A DNA stretch of 64,000 bases from Eubacterium sp. 1001713B170207_170306_E7. GTDB lineage: Bacteria > Bacillota > Clostridia > Eubacteriales > Eubacteriaceae. The position numbers were made by a program, and so were the translations under genes. The stretch lies in contig NZ_JADMVE010000005.1 in NCBI RefSeq assembly GCF_015547515.1, positions 186,001-250,000 on the forward strand, read 5' to 3'. Of this stretch, positions 61,494 through 64,000 are shown piece after piece (position 1 is the first letter of the stretch; each line of letters opens with the position of its first letter). The notes beneath the pieces were generated by a model, which saw only the letters and a list, made by a program, of their open reading frames with translations, had not been told where the DNA came from and searched no databases.

Positions 61494-62921
61494 ATGGTAA
61501 AGATTGATAAGGAATTTGGAATTGATGAGGAATATTTGGAATACCTCCGCTCAATTCCGGTGGACGTTTATATCAAAATTTTGGAAAACTGTTCATCGGA
61601 TGTCTACGTGATGGACAAGGAGGGAAAGATTATCTATGTGAACCCTAACTCCATCCGCCACTACGGTGTGGACCCCAAGGAGATGATCGGGCAGAATAAT
61701 TTTTCCTTCAGAAAAGGAAAATGGACCCCCAGCGCGCTGGACAAGTGCATCAGGGAAAAACGGACGGTTTTCGCAGAGCAGAATTACCTGCTCATCGGAA
61801 AAAGCGTTTCCACGGTGCTTACACCGATTTTTGACAAAAACGGCGACATCGAAATGGTGGTCACCATTGCCAATGAACTTCCTGAAAAATACGATATGAC
61901 CTGGCGGAAGCTGGACGGCCAGGAAAAAGCCGTGAGCAAAAGCAAAACCCATCTCACAGAGGCGGATGGCAAGGACGATGACGAGATCGTCGGCCAGAGC
62001 TATATTTTCTGCAAGATTCTGCTGACCATCAAAAAAGTCTCAGAATCGGACGTGCCCATTCTTTTAACCGGGGAATCCGGGGTTGGAAAGACCCTGATTG
62101 CCGAGTATGTTCATAAAACCAGCCTGAGGGCCTCGAAGCCCTTCTGGGCTATCAACTGCGCGACTATTCCTGAAAATCTGCTGGAGTCCGAATTGTTCGG
62201 CTACGCGCCCCACGCCTTTACCGGGGCCAGCGCCAAGGGCAAGGTAGGTCTTGTGGAGCTGGCTGACGGGGGAACCCTGTTTCTGGACGAAATCGGGGAG
62301 ATGGCCCCAGGCCTTCAGGCCAAGCTGCTGGACGTTCTGGAAAACAAGCGTTTTATCCAAGTGGGCGGCAGCGAGATGAAGTATGTGGACATCCGCATTG
62401 TCGCAGCCACCAACGCGAACCTGGAAAAGCTGGTGGAGGAAAAGAAGTTCCGCTCAGACTTATACTGGCGGATCAACACTATTAATATCGAAATTCCAGC
62501 GCTCAGAGAGCGCCGGGAGGACATCCTGCCACTGGTCGCCTATTTTCTGAAAAAGTATAATAAAAAATATGGCAAGGACATTGATTTTTCGCCCAAGTCA
62601 ATGGCGATTCTCATCGCCTACGACTGGCCGGGCAACATCCGCCAGCTGAAAAACCTCGTCGAACGGACCGTGCTCCTGTCCACCAGCGGCCCGGTTGCCC
62701 CGAAGGATTTACCGGAATTTATGACAGAGGGCATGGCCATGGTGGAGGAAACCTACAAGGAAAGCTACGACTATATTCTGGAGAGTGTGGGCAAACAGCT
62801 GATCCGGGAGTCCTACAAAAAATACAAAAACATGAAAAAGGTTGCCGAAGATCTGGATATCAGCCATTCCAAGGCCTTTCGTCTGGTCAGCGAGTACTGC
62901 AAGGATTTGATGAAGAAATAA
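61494..62921 (+). CDS. Sigma-54-dependent transcriptional activator with PAS domain
   Basis: A 475-residue activator. The N-terminal PAS sensor covers about residues 25-130. The AAA+ domain (about 160-395) has Walker A TGESGVGKTLIAEYVHK, the sigma-54 loop ESELFGYAPHAFTGA (HAFTGA in place of GAFTGA), and Walker B GGTLFLDEIGEM. The C-terminal helix-turn-helix is at about 445-470 (KVAEDLDISHSKAFRLVSEY). It is convergent with a BCCT transporter gene, which it may control together with other methylamine or amino-acid genes. The signal and the promoters it acts on are unknown. Confidence 0.92.
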   Translation: MVKIDKEFGIDEEYLEYLRSIPVDVYIKILENCSSDVYVMDKEGKIIYVNPNSIRHYGVDPKEMIGQNNFSFRKGKWTPSALDKCIREKRTVFAEQNYLLIGKSVSTVLTPIFDKNGDIEMVVTIANELPEKYDMTWRKLDGQEKAVSKSKTHLTEADGKDDDEIVGQSYIFCKILLTIKKVSESDVPILLTGESGVGKTLIAEYVHKTSLRASKPFWAINCATIPENLLESELFGYAPHAFTGASAKGKVGLVELADGGTLFLDEIGEMAPGLQAKLLDVLENKRFIQVGGSEMKYVDIRIVAATNANLEKLVEEKKFRSDLYWRINTINIEIPALRERREDILPLVAYFLKKYNKKYGKDIDFSPKSMAILIAYDWPGNIRQLKNLVERTVLLSTSGPVAPKDLPEFMTEGMAMVEETYKESYDYILESVGKQLIRESYKKYKNMKKVAEDLDISHSKAFRLVSEYCKDLMKK

Positions 62922-62947
62922 AAAAGAGCCACAGTGGCTCTTTTTTT
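62921..62947. terminator. Bidirectional terminator between the sigma-54 activator and BCCT genes
   Basis: AAAAAGAGCCA (62921-62931) pairs with TGGCTCTTTTT (62935-62945) around a CAG loop. It overlaps the stop codon of the BCCT gene. Confidence 0.88.
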
Positions 62948-64000
62948 ATTCGCAAGAAGCATCCTTTTTTTCTTCCGCATACTTTGTAGTAAAATCCTCC
63001 GGCTTAAAATCTGGTGCCGGATCTTTTTCTTTCTCGATGATCTGTGTCCGGGTCAGGCTGCCAAAATCCTGCTTCATCCATTTATACAGAGATATGACAC
63101 AGAGGATCAGCGTTACAGAGACCGGAAGCGCAGAGATGATAATTGCTGATTTCAAAGAATCCAGCGGCGCCTTTGCAAACATCAGGCACAGGGGAATCGC
63201 CGTGATGACAATGGCCCAGAACAGTTTAAGGCTGTTGGGCGGGGCTTCATCATCCCGGATGTTTTTGATGGAAGCTGCGGACAGGGTAAAGACAGCGGAA
63301 TCCAGAGTGGTGATAAGCAGCATGGCGCCGGTGAGAAACCAGACAAGCAGAATGACTCTGCCGAAGGGCAGCGCCGCGATAACCGTTGAAATAACCTGTT
63401 CCGGACTCTGGGTCTGGAGGATTTCGACAAAGTTAAAGGAACCGGCAAGCTGCAGCTGAAGTCCATAGTTGGACAACACGCCAAAAAACAGAACCGTGCT
63501 AAGCATGCCAGCGCCGGTGATGCACAGGAGTACCTCCTTGATGGAGCGGCCTTTGGAAATCTTAGCGATAAAGATCCACATCCAGGGTGCCAGGGTAATC
63601 CACCAGGCCCAGTAAAAGACGGTCCAGTCTGCCGTAAAGCCGGTCTTGACGATGGGCTCGGTCTCAGTGATCATGGGCACAAAGTTGGCGAGCATCATGC
63701 CAAAGCTTTTGATGGTGTTTTCCAGCTGGAACTGCGGCCCGCCAAAAATAAAGACATAGGCCAGTAAAAAAAAGCACAGGTAAATGGTGGCGTCTGAACA
63801 GAATTTCATCCCCTTGTCAAGGCCTGCGTAGGAACTGGCCGTAAAGAAAATGGTGATTGCGATCACCATGACGACCTGCATGATAAAGTTGTCGGGTGTG
63901 CCGAGACTGGTGTGCAGGCTGTTGACCAGCATAGGAATCCCTGTTCCAAAGGTTAAGATAATACCTGAAACGATTCCAAAGATAAAGATGATGTTGATAA
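62946..64000 (-). CDS. BCCT family betaine/carnitine/choline-type transporter (3' part)
   Basis: The open frame runs off the right edge of the window; the visible part is the C-terminal 351 residues. It carries the BCCT signature WTVFYWAWWITLAPWMWIFIAKISKGRS and at least seven membrane segments, followed by a charged cytoplasmic tail. BCCT carriers bring in glycine betaine, carnitine, proline betaine or similar quaternary amines. In acetogens of the E. limosum type such transporters sit with methyltransferases that use these amines. The start codon lies beyond base 64000, so an internal methionine at 63932 is not the true start. Confidence 0.93.
   Translation of the reverse strand, partial: INIIFIFGIVSGIILTFGTGIPMLVNSLHTSLGTPDNFIMQVVMVIAITIFFTASSYAGLDKGMKFCSDATIYLCFFLLAYVFIFGGPQFQLENTIKSFGMMLANFVPMITETEPIVKTGFTADWTVFYWAWWITLAPWMWIFIAKISKGRSIKEVLLCITGAGMLSTVLFFGVLSNYGLQLQLAGSFNFVEILQTQSPEQVISTVIAALPFGRVILLVWFLTGAMLLITTLDSAVFTLSAASIKNIRDDEAPPNSLKLFWAIVITAIPLCLMFAKAPLDSLKSAIIISALPVSVTLILCVISLYKWMKQDFGSLTRTQIIEKEKDPAPDFKPEDFTTKYAEEKKDASCE

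Overview
The window is a replication-origin region of a low-to-medium GC Firmicute (class Clostridia). The gene order dnaA-dnaN-rlbA-recF-gyrB-gyrA running one way and rpmH-rnpA-yidD-yidC-jag-mnmE-mnmG-rsmG-noc-soj-spo0J running the other is the classical Firmicutes origin neighbourhood. A clostridial 2[4Fe-4S] ferredoxin, a BCCT (betaine/carnitine/choline) transporter beside a sigma-54 activator, and the overall protein style fit an acetogen of the Eubacterium limosum group. That name is an inference from gene content, not a database match.

Layout. 1-4122: minus-strand genes downstream of gyrA, namely PTS IIA, a ribulose-phosphate-3-epimerase-type enzyme and PTS IIB, ending at a terminator, with no IIC visible. 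1618-10479: gyrA, gyrB, recF, rlbA, dnaN and dnaA, all on the minus strand. 8774-9129 and 10480-10979: a bipartite oriC. The dnaA-dnaN gap carries DnaA boxes, a DnaA-trio element and three consecutive hairpins; the dnaA-rpmH gap carries another DnaA-box cluster. 10980-20344: the rightward origin operons, with two perfect parS sites next to noc and soj. 20331-24353: an uncharacterised membrane protein, CvpA, an MscS channel, a DUF951 protein, then rpsF-ssb-rpsR. 24352-27670: acylphosphatase and a MocR/PdxR-type regulator divergent from pdxS-pdxT. 27678-33658: hslO, then yybS-gdpP-rplI-dnaB. 33722-38249: an FAD dehydrogenase, rsmI, and metG behind a Met T-box. 38336-41871: an LTA-synthase-like sulfatase, two SinR-like XRE regulators (one behind a class I cyclic-di-GMP riboswitch) and thioredoxin. 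41960-46499: an Orn/Lys/Arg decarboxylase, tmk, DUF2007, holB, ricT and ferredoxin, the same order as the Bacillus yaaO-tmk-yaaQ-holB-yaaT block.

46821-61403 is a single, tightly overlapping Wzx/Wzy-type exopolysaccharide or capsule operon. It has an initiating phosphoglycosyltransferase, five GT4-type glycosyltransferases, an FnlABC/CapEFG set (UDP-N-acetyl-L-fucosamine), a TviB/TviC pair (UDP-GalNAc and UDP-GalNAcA), a polymerase-like protein and a flippase. The window ends with a PAS-AAA+ sigma-54 activator convergent with a BCCT transporter cut by the right edge.

Most genes are housekeeping and recognised with high confidence. The less ordinary signals are: the cyclic-di-GMP riboswitch with a visible antiterminator/terminator exchange in front of a SinR-like gene; the PdxR-type regulator whose expected PLP-binding lysine reads as arginine; the orphan PTS pair; the DnaA-trio and hairpin array at oriC; the ribosome-binding-site-sequestering repeat before the sulfatase; and the conserved-looking unknown membrane protein behind spo0J. 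No tRNA, rRNA, CRISPR array, insertion sequence or prophage was seen.
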